Positions 1-10,575 are shown, numbered from the stretch's first letter. The stretch: DNA of 64,000 nucleotides from Siphonodentalium dalli (GCA_032622095.1 CP136064.1:278903614-278967613); one strand, 5' to 3'. The notes: generated by a model from the sequence alone, not told the origin. Made by a program: numbers and translations.

Positions 1-310
1 TCTATTCTTTCTGTCCCAGAATACGGTCGAAATTGCGTTATTATTACCACTTGATTTTAGAGTTATCCACCCTTGTCTGTTTGAATAGTGTTTCTGGTGT
101 ACACATCTCGAGCAAATTACGAAGTTAGGGGCAGTTATTAGTACTCATCTCGAGAAAATAACAAATTTCAAAAATCAATATCTAATAACTCTGAGCTTTG
201 TTTGATGGGTTCCTCGACTCGAATCAAATATTTTGTACCCCGATAGCCAAAGAAATAGTAATATAGGACCCTCTGATCGGATTGAGTACCTTTAAATAGT
301 AACAATTAAC
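1..310. repeat. Partial copy of a fold-back repeat, cut by the window edge
   Basis: Bases 25-53 (CACTTGATTTTAGAGTTATC core) and 207-297 (GGGTTCCTCGACTCGAATCA through GGATTGAGTACCT) recur in the same order and orientation at 55192-55345. There they form the right half of a complete inverted repeat. This is therefore a second, incomplete member of that family. No coding potential is seen. Confidence 0.6.
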
Positions 311-1108
311 CAAGGTGCATCAAAAATGTCAGTATCCAATGTATATAAGACAGAATGGTTAAGTGTGTGCACAACCACAACTTGTAAGCGGTTGCATGGC
401 ACGCTGGGGCAATATTTACCATTTTCCATATGTTGGCAGCCCTTTTGAGCCAAAGTGACAATTTTTGTACCATTGAGTTGGAATATCCACAAGAAATAGA
501 ATGCATCACTTACATTGCACAGTTCCTCCCATTTCTTGATGATATATGACTAGAATCCCAATGATTTTTTAGTGAAATGTTATACCGCATTCTATAAAAT
601 CGATTTTTTGAGTGATCGGATGGGGTGGGTACCCCATGAATGGCATATTTCATTGCTCCAATGGTCAGTTAACATTCTAAATACATAATAAAGTCAGAAT
701 TCTTAACCAGTTCCAGATAACCGAAACTGATCTTAAAGATATTAGAAAAAAAGTAAAATGTTCAACTTCCGGCCGCCATTTTAGCGGCCATCTTCGACTG
801 GGAGTTCCAATTTAGGCACCAAAAGGTGGCGTTATGTCTTAGTTTCACAAAAATGCAAACATGCGCATACATATGACAATATTTTCTCACTGACTTGCAT
901 CAAACGGACTTAACGGAAAATGACAGCCATCTTGGACGCCATCTTGAATTACAAAAAAATGCTCAAAGCGGATTTTAGCGGATTTCGGATATTTTATAAA
1001 TGATATCTTCCTCTTCAAAATGATATATAAACCAACTTAGTCCAAATCTTTCTAGGTCAAACCTTTTATCGACAGACGTTGATGTAACTTCTTTCCGAGA
1101 TTTTAAAG
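311..1108. other. Non-coding 5' flank of the THAP exon
   Basis: No open frame with recognisable protein content. At 768-800 the motif GGCCGCCATTTTAGCGGCCA occurs, and related GCCATCTT words recur near 930. A similar phrase (CATTTTGGCGGCCATTTTGG) is at 20471-20490. It is probably the 5' part of the transposon whose first exon follows, but the left end of that element was not found. Confidence 0.35.
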
Positions 1109-1324
1109 ATGCCTAGGTGTGCCTATGTATCTTGCAATAGTGACTGTCGTTATATAAAAAATTTGGAACCAGATTCTAACGGTAAATCAACGGTGATATT
1201 TTGGCCATTTCCGAAGCCGAAATCTAACAAAGAACGATGTTTACGTTGGAGCAGACTGTGCAACAGAAGTCACGAAAACTTCAATGTCGGCAGGATTACA
1301 AAGAATACATATGTTTGTTCAAAG
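1109..1324 (+). pseudogene. THAP zinc-finger exon of an ISL2EU-type transposase
   Basis: The 72-codon exon starts at ATG and reads as a THAP DNA-binding domain: a C4/C9 pair, the FWPFPKPK segment, the RW motif, then NVGRITKNTYVCSK. In THAP domains this last motif is followed by His-Phe, completing a C2CH zinc site. Here the frame reaches AAG followed by GTAGGT, a good splice donor at 1325, so the final zinc ligand should come from the next exon, which I could not place with confidence. A weak exon candidate lies at about 2880-2951 between an AG and a GT. THAP domains fused to DDE_Tnp_4 transposases are known in animal DNA transposons, and transposase remains lie downstream on the same strand. 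The exon itself is intact, but the gene is broken, so I call it a pseudogene fragment. Confidence 0.65.
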
Positions 1325-1683
1325 GTAGGTTAATATAGTTTATATATATTTCGGAATTTTAACTGATATAGTTTGCTTACATAACTTCAGAATAGCGACA
1401 TCGCCGACATCGATTTCAAGTCACCTAATTTCAATAGTCGACACCGGTTAAATTAATTTCTGCAGTCAACAAAACAAACCAGTTTTAATGATAATTGATA
1501 TAATCCACCGTAATACATCGTTGGGGTCGAAACATATTTGGCATTCTGTTTTGTTATTGTTTACATATATTTTGTATGTTGTTTGCCCGACTGACCAAGT
1601 TTTGAATATATTGGGTGCTACATGTCAAAGTAATCATATATAACACTAGCCGATGAGCCCGACGTTGTCCGGGCTATTCAAAA
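1325..1683. other. A+T-rich stretch with no gene seen
   Basis: This follows the THAP splice donor and is presumably intron. No motif, repeat or open frame that I can support. Confidence 0.4.
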
Positions 1684-2127
1684 ACCAAATTTCAAGTCGA
1701 TAGCTCCACCCGTTTCCGAGATCTGGTCTGCGCATGCGCGAAGCTGGCGTCGCACGGGCTCGGCGACGGGCTCGGCGACCCGATAAAATTCGTATCCGGG
1801 GCAAGATACATTCACATACCAAATTTCAAGTCGATAGCTCCACCCGTTTCCGAGATCTCGTCTGCGCATGCGCGAAGCTGGCGTCGCACGGGCTCGGCGA
1901 CCCGATAAAATTCGTATCCGGGGCAAGATACATTCACATAGCAAATTTCAAGTCGATAGCTCCACCCGTTTCCGATATCTCGTCTGCGCATGCGCTGCAC
2001 GGGCGTCGCACGGGGTCGCCAATACGACAACGACCGTGTCCGTGGGATTTTACCCCTAGATAGGAAGTTTGGTCTCGATCGGTGGAGAAACGTAGATTTG
2101 TATAAATGACAAACAGACAAACAGTAA
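1684..2127 (+). repeat. GC-rich tandem trimer resembling a transposable-element 3' end
   Basis: Three tandem copies begin at about 1684, 1818 and 1942 (periods about 134 and 123). Each runs from CAAATTTCAAGTCGATAGCT through a GC-rich stretch to CGTATCCGGGGCAAGATACA. The array ends in text typical of animal transposon tails (a cgatcggtggagaaacg phrase, then GACAAACAGACAAACAG at about 2108-2124). The first unit has an extra 12-bp CGGGCTCGGCGA repeat. Long frames across it on both strands come from GC-rich repetition and are not taken as genes. Confidence 0.6.
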
Positions 2128-2257
2128 AAATATATAAGAGAGATATGTAAATTAGATAGATTGTATCAAAATATATAGGAGAGATATGTAAATTATCTAC
2201 ACACCATTACTGGTGTTTGTCAAAGTTTAGTGGGGTATATCAATACTCATTCACATA

Positions 2258-2418
2258 AGGATTAACTGTCATGTGGACTGTTTTTATGGAGATGTAACGG
2301 TGAGGTAAGTGGACATAACTTGTGTAAAACCCGAAGGGTTTTACATACAAGTTATGTCCACTTACCTCACCGTTACATCTCCATAAAAATAGTCCACATG
2401 ACATTTAATCCTTATATT
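2258..2418. repeat. Near-perfect hairpin (fold-back element)
   Basis: An inverted repeat with arms of about 75 bp. The centre is AACCCGAAGGGTT with a three-base loop. The left arm contains GTTATGTCCACTTACCTCAC as its complement, and the same phrase is read directly on the right. There are a few mismatches (ACTGTT versus AATAGT). This is the signature of a fold-back MITE. Confidence 0.8.
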
Positions 2419-3009
2419 TATATACATTTAGCGAAAAAGCCACGTTTGGAAATATATTTAAATCGAAAAGTGTATCGTGACAAGATCAGCCCAAAATACC
2501 CAATAGCACCCTTGGCAAAAGTTAATAGGAACAATTTCACTTCATGTTGAAACCCGATGATGTATTAAGTCAATCCTGCGCGAGTCAAAATGCGCCCAAA
2601 GCATTACGCGTTCGTCTTTCCAAACCTAATGACGTATCGATGGTGTTATTAGCTTGGTGTCATGAGGCGTTGCGCATTCACCGAGAAATAACTGCAGCTA
2701 GCCACGTGGGCGCCGACCAATCAGAATGCTGGATTTAGTGATGACAACACTTAGTGTGTAAATATGATCATATCATTGAGGTCCGAGGATGTGGGTTATC
2801 TCTCGAATACAGATTGTATCAAAATATATAGGAGAGAAGATAATATATAACTACTATATTGCATATTCATTTATTTACAGTTCATTCCCAATCTGTTCTC
2901 ATCTATTGGATACCGTTGAGGGAGAACTGAAAGAAAACTGTCCGGCACCAGGTGAGTTTATACTTTTCTATAAATTAACGATTAATGTCTTAACATTTCG
3001 ATCTATATA
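2419..3009. other. Transposon intron or flank with promoter-like motifs
   Basis: Contains ATGACGTATCG (about 2629) and GACCAATCAGAATGC (about 2716), resembling CRE and CCAAT elements beside the preceding hairpin. A short AG...GT bounded segment at about 2880-2951 could be an exon, but its frame does not join convincingly to the THAP exon. Confidence 0.3.
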
Positions 3010-3800
3010 GCATCCAATGCAGGTTTGCTGTGGTTATCATAGAATGTTGCCCATTTGCCCAGTAATATGGGGAAAAGATCAGTGTCTGGTTTAATACGTT
3101 TCACTAGCAGATCTTTGTTTGTGTATACAACAAAATCACAGAACTGTACACCTGTCACCATCAGTTGTCCCTGCACTTGGTAGTAATAGTCATGGTTATA
3201 GTTCAGCTGCAGTTCTCAGTTACTTCGAGACAAAACGATGGTGTTTCAGCAGCTTCTGTCCACTGTGTATCCGTCTTAGTACTGGGACATTTAACTTCCA
3301 CAATTCATGTTATGCCACTTTTACAAACTTTAGCATATGGGGTTTCTCCCAAATAAGAAAACTTGGGATTTACGACGAGTCCAGTCATGTACATGTTGCC
3401 TGTTTTTGTAACATACTTCTTCAGGGCTACCTTTCATGAGATCTTCCATATTCGCAATGTTCCGATGATAATTATTTTGGTTTTATAAACTGTCTGAGAA
3501 ATGCTTCTGTTACTTCTTTCTTACTTTTCACAACTTTTCCAAAAATTGAGACTGTGAGACGGGACTTTCTCTCCTGGGTCAATTTAGGATTGGCTACTTG
3601 GCCTCTGGTGTCCATCTTGATCGTCCAGCACTTTTGCACAGTGTCTTTGTCGGTGAAATCTATCCGTATGAGGTCAAGATTTCCATATGTGTTGGTCCCT
3701 TCGAGTATTGTTGGCGACTCAGTTTCATCATAGTACTTTGCCTGGGAGTAAAGTATGAAATGAATTGTGTTAATCTTATGACTGGTTTCTATTTTCAGAT
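3010..3800 (-). pseudogene. Broken YqaJ-type nuclease (second ISL2EU gene)
   Basis: Read on the minus strand, several frames together match the YqaJ-like exonuclease fold. First comes LTQERKSRLTVSIFGKVVK (about 3530-3590). Then GLVVNPKFSYLGETPYAKV leads to an IVEVKCP motif (about 3280-3370); its E and K correspond to the catalytic E-x-K of this PD-(D/E)xK family. Next comes YYYQVQGQLMVTG with CDFVVYTNKDLLVKRI (about 3090-3200). An in-frame TGA precedes IVEVKCP and further stops and frame changes separate the blocks, so no functional protein is made. A possible splice acceptor (TTACTCCCAG) lies near 3740 on this strand. ISL2EU transposons are known to pair a transposase with a YqaJ nuclease, and here the nuclease is opposite in strand to the THAP and DDE parts. 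Plus-strand frames over the same bases are shadows. Confidence 0.6.
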
Positions 3801-4712
3801 ACACGTGCGCTGGATATGCTGTCAGTAGTGATATAAAAGGACTAAAAAAAGAGCTCGCAAAGGCATACCTGCGAACTGATGAACTCAATCGTGAAAAAGT
3901 TCGTTTCAAAGAGGGACAAAAACAGAACAATAATGCAAAAAAAATCACCACAGTTCTTTTCCGTAGACAATGTCTCAAAGAAATCCAATCTTCTACAATA
4001 TTACACCGGATTCAGTAATGATCGTTTCGAGGCGCTATACAAGTTTTTTGTTCCTAATGATTCTTCTAATCCTGTGTCATATGTAAAAGGTGTCAAGAAA
4101 TCAGACATGGGGAAGTTAGATTTGAAGGAGCAGTTGTTTCTGACATTATGTAAATTAAGACAAAACTTCGACTACAACGATTTGGCTTATCGATTTGGAA
4201 TAACTGCACATTCTGCCGGAGCATTGTTCAAATCTTGGATAAATTGTATGTTTGCCCGGTGCGGTGAAATATCTATATGGCCCTCGTGACGTGATTATCA
4301 AACACATGCCTGCAGATTACAAAAGTGAATTTCCGACAACCATGTGTATTATAGACTGTAGTACTGTACTGAGATTAGACTACAGAAACCGGCATCGTTG
4401 AAAGTCCAAAGTCAAACTTATAGTGACTATAATATATCTTCAAACACATTGAAGTCACTTGTATGTATTGACCCTCGATGTTCAATTATGTTTTCATCTA
4501 TGCTGTATTCTGGGAGTATTTCTGACAAGGAACTTCCTACGAAATTCGGGTTCAAGACATTGCTGGAAGAACTTGTAGGTAATGGACATCTGGCCAAGGG
4601 AGATGGTGTAATGGTCGACAAAGGATTTCATATCCATTCGGAAATAGAGGAGGTCGGGTTAACATTGAATATCCCGCCTTTTGTGAAGTCTGGTGTCCAG
4701 ATGACTGAACAT
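3799..4712 (+). pseudogene. DDE_Tnp_4 transposase, N-terminal and central parts
   Basis: After a plausible splice acceptor (ATTTTCAG, AG at 3797-3798) comes a charged helical segment (LKKELAKAYLRTDELNREK), then a helix-turn-helix block (LKEQLFLTLCKLRQNFDYND, AYRFGITAHSAG) at about 4120-4250. The catalytic core follows: CIIDC (first Asp at 4354-4356), then YSGSISDKEL, then GDGVMVDKGF (second Asp at 4617-4619) and LNIPPFVKSG. The order matches DDE_Tnp_4 transposases of the ISL2EU/Harbinger-related group. At least three frame changes occur (about 3890, 4285 and 4390), and the gene is then cut at 4712 by an inserted element. The last catalytic part resumes at 6860. It is a clear relic, not an active gene. 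Confidence 0.75.
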
Positions 4713-4837
4713 CACTGGGTAGGAACTGCTCCATGAGTAAAAATCCTCTTGTGATTTTCGGTCCAGTTCACTATCGATCCGTGTCCAGTTCACTTGTGAG
4801 TTTTTTGTACTTGGTCCAAAACAGACGTGCTTTACAC

Positions 4838-4866
4838 CAGATAAGATAAGATAAGATAAGATATAT
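4838..4866 (-). repeat. GATAA microsatellite at a LINE 3' end
   Basis: Five GATAA units on +. On - this reads as an AATAAA-containing end followed by TTATC repeats, the kind of simple-repeat tail found on CR1/L2-like and other non-LTR elements. It marks the 3' end of the LINE fragment upstream on the minus strand. Confidence 0.7.
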
Positions 4867-6435
4867 TTATTGACATAAAACACCATCGTGATAGGTAGAT
4901 GTCACAAACACAATGAACATAGTGGTATGCGAAACAGAAATAACAGTATCAAGTAATAATATTCAAAAGTTCGGCTTATGTATATGTAACTATGGCATAA
5001 CAAAAACAATATATGTACACTATAGTAGCACAATTGTATAATTAGGGGCCAGTAATAGTGTTTTATAACATCGTAGTTTAGTTATGGGCATGTGGTATTT
5101 TTTTGTATATATATATAATACTAGCCTTTATACGAGTGCCAGTCTCCTCAATTCAAAGAATGATAAAATTGCCTTACTTAAGATATTTGCGATATCCGAT
5201 TTATCCGCTTTTAGTAGGAATGAGAACTTTTCCTGATTAGTCATTGCTAGAAAATTGTGATTAGTGCATGCTATTTTATTGTATATAATTGCGTTCTTTC
5301 TAGTGCGTAAAGTTGACATTCAGTGAGAAAATGAAATTCACTTTCGATTTGGTTTAAGTTGCATTGTGTACAACGTCTGTCTTCGAGTGGAACTATTGGC
5401 CTTTGATGTCGGCCTTTTTCTATTTGTAATGAATGGTTACTTATTCTTAGTCGTGTTAATACTTCTCGTTGTTGGGGTCGACTAATTGCTGTGAGGTATG
5501 GTTCTAGAATAAACGAAGATTTCACTGTGCGATATGTACGTAATTTATTGCCATTTGTTGATGTCGAGTCATCAAATATATCACGCAAAAACTTGTCTCT
5601 GTGTAATGCCTTCAGTGTATTTTCGGTGGCAGACACGCTACTTTGATTTGGTGTTACCATATTTCCAACAAGTTTTATAGTTAGGCTGTGTGGTGACTTG
5701 AACGTAGAGCCATGGTCCCGCGAGAATGTTGAAGATGCTTTCAATAGTGGGTTGATATCTTCGGCTTGGAGTCGTAAATGGTACTTGAGACAACGAGTAT
5801 ATGCTTCAATATATGCGGGATATTCACCCAACTCAGACCTAACAGCATGATTTGAACTTTTCTTTCCGACAGATAATATCATTTTGCAGAATTTTAGATG
5901 AACTTGTTCACATGGGGTCGAGTCAGTGATATTTAGGTCAGGCGCCCACATCTCACCCCCATAGAGGAGTATGGGTTTGATGACAGCATGGAAGAGATGC
6001 AGATATATATTTATCGGAAGCGGGTGTTTAGTATTTATTTGTGCTCGAATACAATGGAGGGATTTGAGAGCTTTGTTTTTTAGTTCCTCCTGTGCGAGAC
6101 TCCAAGTACCATTACGGTGTATTGTTAGGCCAAGGTAGCAATATTCGTCGCATATGTTCAAACGTTCTGACCCCATATGGAAAAGCGGGGTGGATGGTGC
6201 TTTGCGTTTACGTATTATCATTATTTTGGTTTTTTGTTTGTTTACTGTCAATTTGTTGCGAGAAAGAAAAAACATGTAATTTATCGAGACATGCCTGCAA
6301 ACCTTTAGGTGAGCGGGAGCATAACAGTAGATCGTCTGCGAATAAGAGATGATTTATTTCAGTGTTATTAATGATAGCCGGTTCACACTCTGGTGTGAAA
6401 TATCTGCCTATATCATCGATATTGTCTCGGTGTAA
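4867..6435 (-). pseudogene. 5'-truncated LINE: reverse transcriptase C-terminal half
   Basis: On the minus strand the reverse transcriptase catalytic motif LLFADDLLLC is at about 6325-6348 (FADD at 6331-6342). One frame change later, a 334-codon frame (5271-6275) covers the palm/thumb and connection regions: NKQKTKIMIIRK, EYCYLGLTIHRNGTWS, KPILLYGGEMWAPD. It ends in a zinc knuckle CTQCNLNQIESEFHFLTEC (C-x2-C-x9-H-x4-C), as in many non-LTR ORF2 proteins. The endonuclease and the N-terminal half of the reverse transcriptase are absent, which is normal 5' truncation. About 25 bases at the truncated end (6424-6448, TGTAATGCCTTCAGTGTA) repeat internal sequence at 5598-5622, suggesting a template jump during insertion. 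The 3' end is the GATAA tail. The clade is not determined. Confidence 0.75.
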
Positions 6436-6448
6436 TGCCTTCAGTGTA

Positions 6449-6835
6449 CCAAACCATTAGCGATTAAATTCAAACAAAAGCGATTCTAGTGTGAAGTTTT
6501 ATTTCAAACATATGTGCACACTTATTTTAGCAAAAATCTGTTGCATAGATGTTCGGGTAGTGAACGGATCTTATCAATGGTGAACTCGGACCCATCACTA
6601 GTGAACTGGAACATTTCTTAAAATGGATAAATTCTACTATTCCACATTTACTTAACAATTTCCAACTTGTATGTCTTGCTAGTTGAGGTAGCTGGCAAGG
6701 TATATACAACGAATGAACTGCATATATATCTCTGTTGCGTAAAACTTGCGTTATTTACCATGGGAAAATCCCCAATGACCTTGACCAGATCGGATAAGAA
6801 CTGGACCGAAGATCGGAAGAGGTATCAGCCTCGCG
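6449..6835. other. Interior of the inverted-repeat element, no gene seen
   Basis: Non-coding sequence between the LINE fragment and the right inverted repeat. Short frames on both strands have no recognisable content. Confidence 0.35.
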
Positions 6836-6859
6836 GAGCAGTTCCTACCCCGTGAACAT

Positions 6860-6960
6860 GACGCCGAGCTGACATCCCTGATCGCCAAACACCGTATACA
6901 TGTAGAAAGAGTAATAGCTCGAATCAAAGCTTTTACAATTGTACAACAGAGTACAAAACA
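6860..6960 (+). pseudogene. DDE_Tnp_4 transposase, C-terminal catalytic segment
   Basis: Continues the transposase interrupted at 4712. The frame reads DAELTSLIAKHRIHVERVIA followed by RIKAFTIV. The motif RIHVERxIxRIK carries the third catalytic residue of DDE_Tnp_4 enzymes, a Glu at 6904-6906. The usual following segment (IWxVCAxLxNF) is not found, so the gene is broken again after about 6960. The match to the expected next part of the same protein is the main evidence that 4713-6854 is an insertion. Confidence 0.7.
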
Positions 6961-7116
6961 CGTTGGTGCCTTCGGTAAACCAAATATGGTTTATATGTCC
7001 ATTTCTAACCAACTTCATGCCAGAAATGTGCTGCCATTGCAGGACAAACAAAGAAGCATGTTGACAATGTAGAAGAACACATATGTTCCGTCTTTGAACT
7101 GTTTGCTGCCAACACA

Positions 7117-7920
7117 ATGGGTAAATATCAGGATCTTTGCAACTATGTCAACGCACATGACAAAGCGCTTACAGTGGCACCTATCAGCAACTCCTGGATA
7201 TATGGAGACCCAGGCAAGTCGAGAAATGCAAGCCAGCCGTCTGATAATAAAGATCAGCATGCGTCGTTGGAAGAATCTTTCCAACGGCTAGTCGGCGACA
7301 CGGACTCTGTCCAACCTGATGCTATCTCTAGTTCGGCGAGACGTGCCAACTTGAGCCACGACAAGGGTGACAACGGCACATTGACTACGATTGACGAGTA
7401 TGTTTCTACCTTCGTCGAAAACTCTTTACTAGCGTCAACACCGAAGCCAAAATACAAAACTGCTGCATCCAGCACAAACCAGATGACAAAGTCAGTGCCA
7501 CTCAGTGACGAGCATGGGGATAAGGACGATATCCAACATGGAAACGACCATAGAGATACAAGAAATAACACTGTGGAACCTCATCTAAACTCACAGGCTG
7601 CATCCGCCACCGATGTCAAAATCGCCACATTCCTGAACTGTTCTCATCATGATGATAATATCCACAACGGACCAACAGGAGATCCATGTGAACCTCGCAC
7701 ACAACAAAACGATTTATCTGATGGCAAAACCTCAGCTGCAAGTGAATCTTACGGTATCGGAAATCTCCCTGAACATGAATTTGGAAATCATGATGAGTCT
7801 GATAATTTTAAGGGCGTTGTGCGTCAGAATTCAAAACGAACAAAAAGTTTTTCCTTGGAAACATTTCACTTATTTCTACTGAAGAGAGCGTGCGCTCTTA
7901 CCCAAACAAGAGAGGTGTGA
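7117..7920 (+). CDS. Unrecognised Asp/Ser/Asn-rich open frame upstream of a LINE
   Basis: A 267-codon open frame beginning MGKYQDLCNYVNAHDKAL and rich in Ser, Asp, Asn, His and Thr. I recognise no domain, signal peptide or membrane segment. It lies between a broken transposase and the reverse transcriptase of a plus-strand LINE, about 120 bases before it. It could be the low-complexity linker or 5' coding part of that element, whose endonuclease I cannot find, or a leftover of the older transposon. It is unlikely to be a host gene. The bases after 7920 (to about 8040) can be read in another frame, consistent with decay. Confidence 0.3.
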   Translation: MGKYQDLCNYVNAHDKALTVAPISNSWIYGDPGKSRNASQPSDNKDQHASLEESFQRLVGDTDSVQPDAISSSARRANLSHDKGDNGTLTTIDEYVSTFVENSLLASTPKPKYKTAASSTNQMTKSVPLSDEHGDKDDIQHGNDHRDTRNNTVEPHLNSQAASATDVKIATFLNCSHHDDNIHNGPTGDPCEPRTQQNDLSDGKTSAASESYGIGNLPEHEFGNHDESDNFKGVVRQNSKRTKSFSLETFHLFLLKRACALTQTREV

Positions 7921-8041
7921 TTCCAACCTTCATAAAATTGTTTAAAAGCTCCATTCGAGGATCCCAATCTGCTCGCGTGATAGTACATTCCAAAGATGCC
8001 AAAACGTTCACGACTCACGGATTCCTTCCGCCTGGTGTCAC

Positions 8042-10290
8042 CCTGCGACCTTGAAGATCAACAAATCTGGAGGCATTGACAATGTTACCAATGAACATCT
8101 AATTCATAGTACTGAATCACTTCTTACATTGTTATGTGTGCTTTACAACGGAATTATATACTTGGAGTATGTACCACCAGAAATGAAGATTGGACTGATT
8201 GTGCCTTTATACAAAGGAGAACCAAAACCACACCACAAGCCGGATAGTTACCGTGCGATAACGTTCCTGTCTTCATTATACAAGGTGTTCGAAGGTGTTA
8301 TAATGAATCGAGTGCGGCGGAGTTCGCACGATGACATCATTTGTATTGCAAGAGGCTGTTTCGTATGCGTCAGACATGAGATCTCGTATCTTCGTTTGCT
8401 TTCTCGATTCCCAAAAGGCATTCGATCGGGTGTGGCATGCTGGTATGTTATTGAAACTGCACGAATTCGGAATTCAAGGAAAACTCCCGAGAGTCATGAA
8501 AAACATGCATATGGAAGCAACCAGCAGAGTTGTGTATAATGGTGCCTTATCCGACCCCCTTACTATTTCACACTGAACCAGGCAAGGAGCCGTCAGCTCA
8601 CGATTCTTGTATCTTTTATACATCAACGAACTACTTTCACAACTAAAAGACTCACAGGACAGTATGATGATTCATAAAGTTTCGTGTGCTGCTCCGACAA
8701 CGGTGGATGATATTGCAATTATGTCTCTAACAAAGACTGGGCTCGATAATATGTTGTCCACATGCCACAAATACAGTAGACAGTGGCGATTAAATTTCTC
8801 CAACACAAAAAGTAAAGGTGTTGTCTTCAATGAGACCATTCGCCAGCACGTACTACCTAGAACTTGGCAACTTGGGGATAATGTCTTAACTGAAAACACA
8901 GAATGCACATATCTTGGAATTCTTCAGGGCAAATTTGGTAACACGTTAAAACGCTCTCAAAACATTGCACATAAGATGCGTAGTGCCTACTTTGCCTTAG
9001 CTGGAAAACGCACTATACAGTCATGCAATTATGTCTCTAACAAAGACTGGGCTCGATAATATGTTGTCCACATGCCACAAATACAGTAGACAGTGGCGAT
9101 TAAATTTCTCCAACACAAAAAGTAAAGTTGTTGTCTTCAATGAGACCATTCGCCAGCACGTACTACCTAGAACTTGGCAACTTGGGGATAATGTCTTAAC
9201 TGAAAACACAGAATGCACATATCTTGGAATTCTTCAGGGCAAATTTGGTAACACGTTAAAACGCTCTCAAAACATTGCACATAAGATGCGTAGTGCCTAC
9301 TTTGCCTTAGCTGGAAAACGCACTATCCAGTCATGTTCGCCTGCTGTCATGACTAAACTGTTCAAATGCATCGTGTTACCGAAAGCTCTCTATGGATGTG
9401 AATTACTTCCATTAGACAACAGTGCTGCTATGTTGAACATCGAGAGGTCATTCCGGGTTTGCGTAAAACAAATCCAGTCATTACCGACACGGACTCCAAC
9501 CATTCTAGCTCTAGGTCTCTTGGGAATAATGCCAGCCGAACGAGAGATTCATTTTAGAAAACTGTGTTTCTTGGAAAAACTTGTACAGTTGCCAATTGGC
9601 CACCAAACGCCACTTAAACTATTTCTTTTCAAATCTTACCAGGTCGTTCTATTTAGTCGGCAGGTGTCTGGATTTGTCAAAGATATTATCTGCATTCTGA
9701 AGAAATATGATCTGTATTCGTTCCTTACTGTGTATATGAAGAACGGCATCTTTCCTTCTAAATGCCAATGGAGTAAAATTGTTCGCGAGAAAATAGAGAC
9801 TGACTACTGTGCAGAATGGAGACAATCTACAGCAGATAGAGCTGAACTTTCATTACTGCGTGATTGCCATATTCAACCTAATAGACTTTGGAACTTGTGG
9901 GAGTTGTGCAGGACCAATCGCCCATATACTGATGCACTCAAAAATCTAGGAAGATTGTTGAACAAGTCAACTTACCCAAACAATCTATTGTGTAAATATT
10001 GTTCGCACTATTATGATTACGAATTTGAACACGCACTTTCGACATGCTGAGCTGACGTTATGATCCATATGCGGGATGTCTACTGGACTAGGATCATCAA
10101 CAAATATGGCATCGATCTATATCTGTATCTCTCATCACTACCCATACCAGAACTGATGGCTCTAATTCTCGGAGGACCTCCGTCAGTGTCATTCGCGGGA
10201 TCTGCAGAGAATATCGAATATGTAATCCTTGATTCAGCAATAGTTCTGCTACATGCTTGTAAAAATATGGGGAACAACACGACAATATGA
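8042..10290 (+). pseudogene. LINE ORF2: reverse transcriptase and C-terminal domain, broken
   Basis: The frame at 8051 begins the reverse transcriptase (GGIDNVTNEHLI, then IVPLYKGEPKPHHKPDSYRA and YKVFE). A shifted frame (8331) gives CFLDSQKAFDRVWHAGMLLK. The catalytic motif is altered to VDD (TTVDDIAIMSLTK, about 8698-8735), where active enzymes have (Y/F)ADD. A 310-bp tandem duplication (8715-9334) then shifts the frame. The 9031-10050 frame covers thumb and C-terminal regions (LPKALYGCELLPLD) and a zinc knuckle starting LCKYC. A TGA at 10048-10050 splits off the last ~80 residues (10060-10290). The minus-strand LINE at 24-29 kb is a relative (shared VVFNET and MALGF-type segments). The endonuclease is not seen. 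Confidence 0.75.
8715..9334 (+). repeat. 310-bp recent tandem duplication inside the LINE
   Basis: Bases 8715-9024 and 9025-9334 are adjacent direct copies. By eye they differ at only two positions (AAAGGTG/AAAGTTG and CTATACAG/CTATCCAG). The period is not a multiple of three, so it breaks the reading frame. The low divergence means a recent event or an assembly artefact. Confidence 0.9.
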
Positions 10291-10575
10291 CGACTCACAT
10301 AGTCTGCAACTGACATCTGTCATGAAAGTGTTATAGAACTGACTGTTCTCTCTGATCATTTTCTACTTCACCCACTTGACTATATCCATTTACTATACTC
10401 TTTTACGGTCCCCTGCTACCATCATTACATTCTTACTACTACACACTATCTCTACATCTCTCTTCATCCATACTTATCCACGCCAACGCCCACGCCACCA
10501 TCATATATGTATGTGTATAAATGTGTATGTAAATATAACTCTCCCATGCGGAGGCATTAAAGATTATAAAAAAGT
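10291..10575 (+). other. LINE 3' untranslated region with ATTAAA tail
   Basis: Non-coding, C+T-rich text after the ORF2 remnant. It ends in CATTAAAGATTATAAAAAAG (about 10554-10573), which looks like a polyadenylation signal and short A-rich tail. This is the likely 3' end of the element. Confidence 0.5.

Larger units (their letters stand above)
4713..6854. mobile_element. Inverted-repeat DNA element inserted in the transposase
   Basis: The left end reads CACTGGGTAGGAACTGCTCC and the complement of the right end reads CACGGGGTAGGAACTGCTCC. Similarity continues for about 50 bp, both arms reaching TTCGGTCCAGTTC. The pentamer AACAT lies directly outside both ends (4708-4712 and 6855-6859). Removing the 2142-bp element and one AACAT puts the surrounding transposase frame back in register. 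The element encodes no recognisable transposase and carries a truncated LINE, so it is non-autonomous. CAC termini with 5-bp target duplications fit Transib-like elements, but the class is inference. Confidence 0.75.

Noticed and set aside
1734-2120. Arg/Ala-rich frames on both strands
   Set aside because: Caused by GC-rich tandem repeats of a transposon tail.
3119-3439. 106-codon plus-strand frame
   Set aside because: It is the antisense of the YqaJ-type nuclease remnant, whose motifs are on the minus strand.
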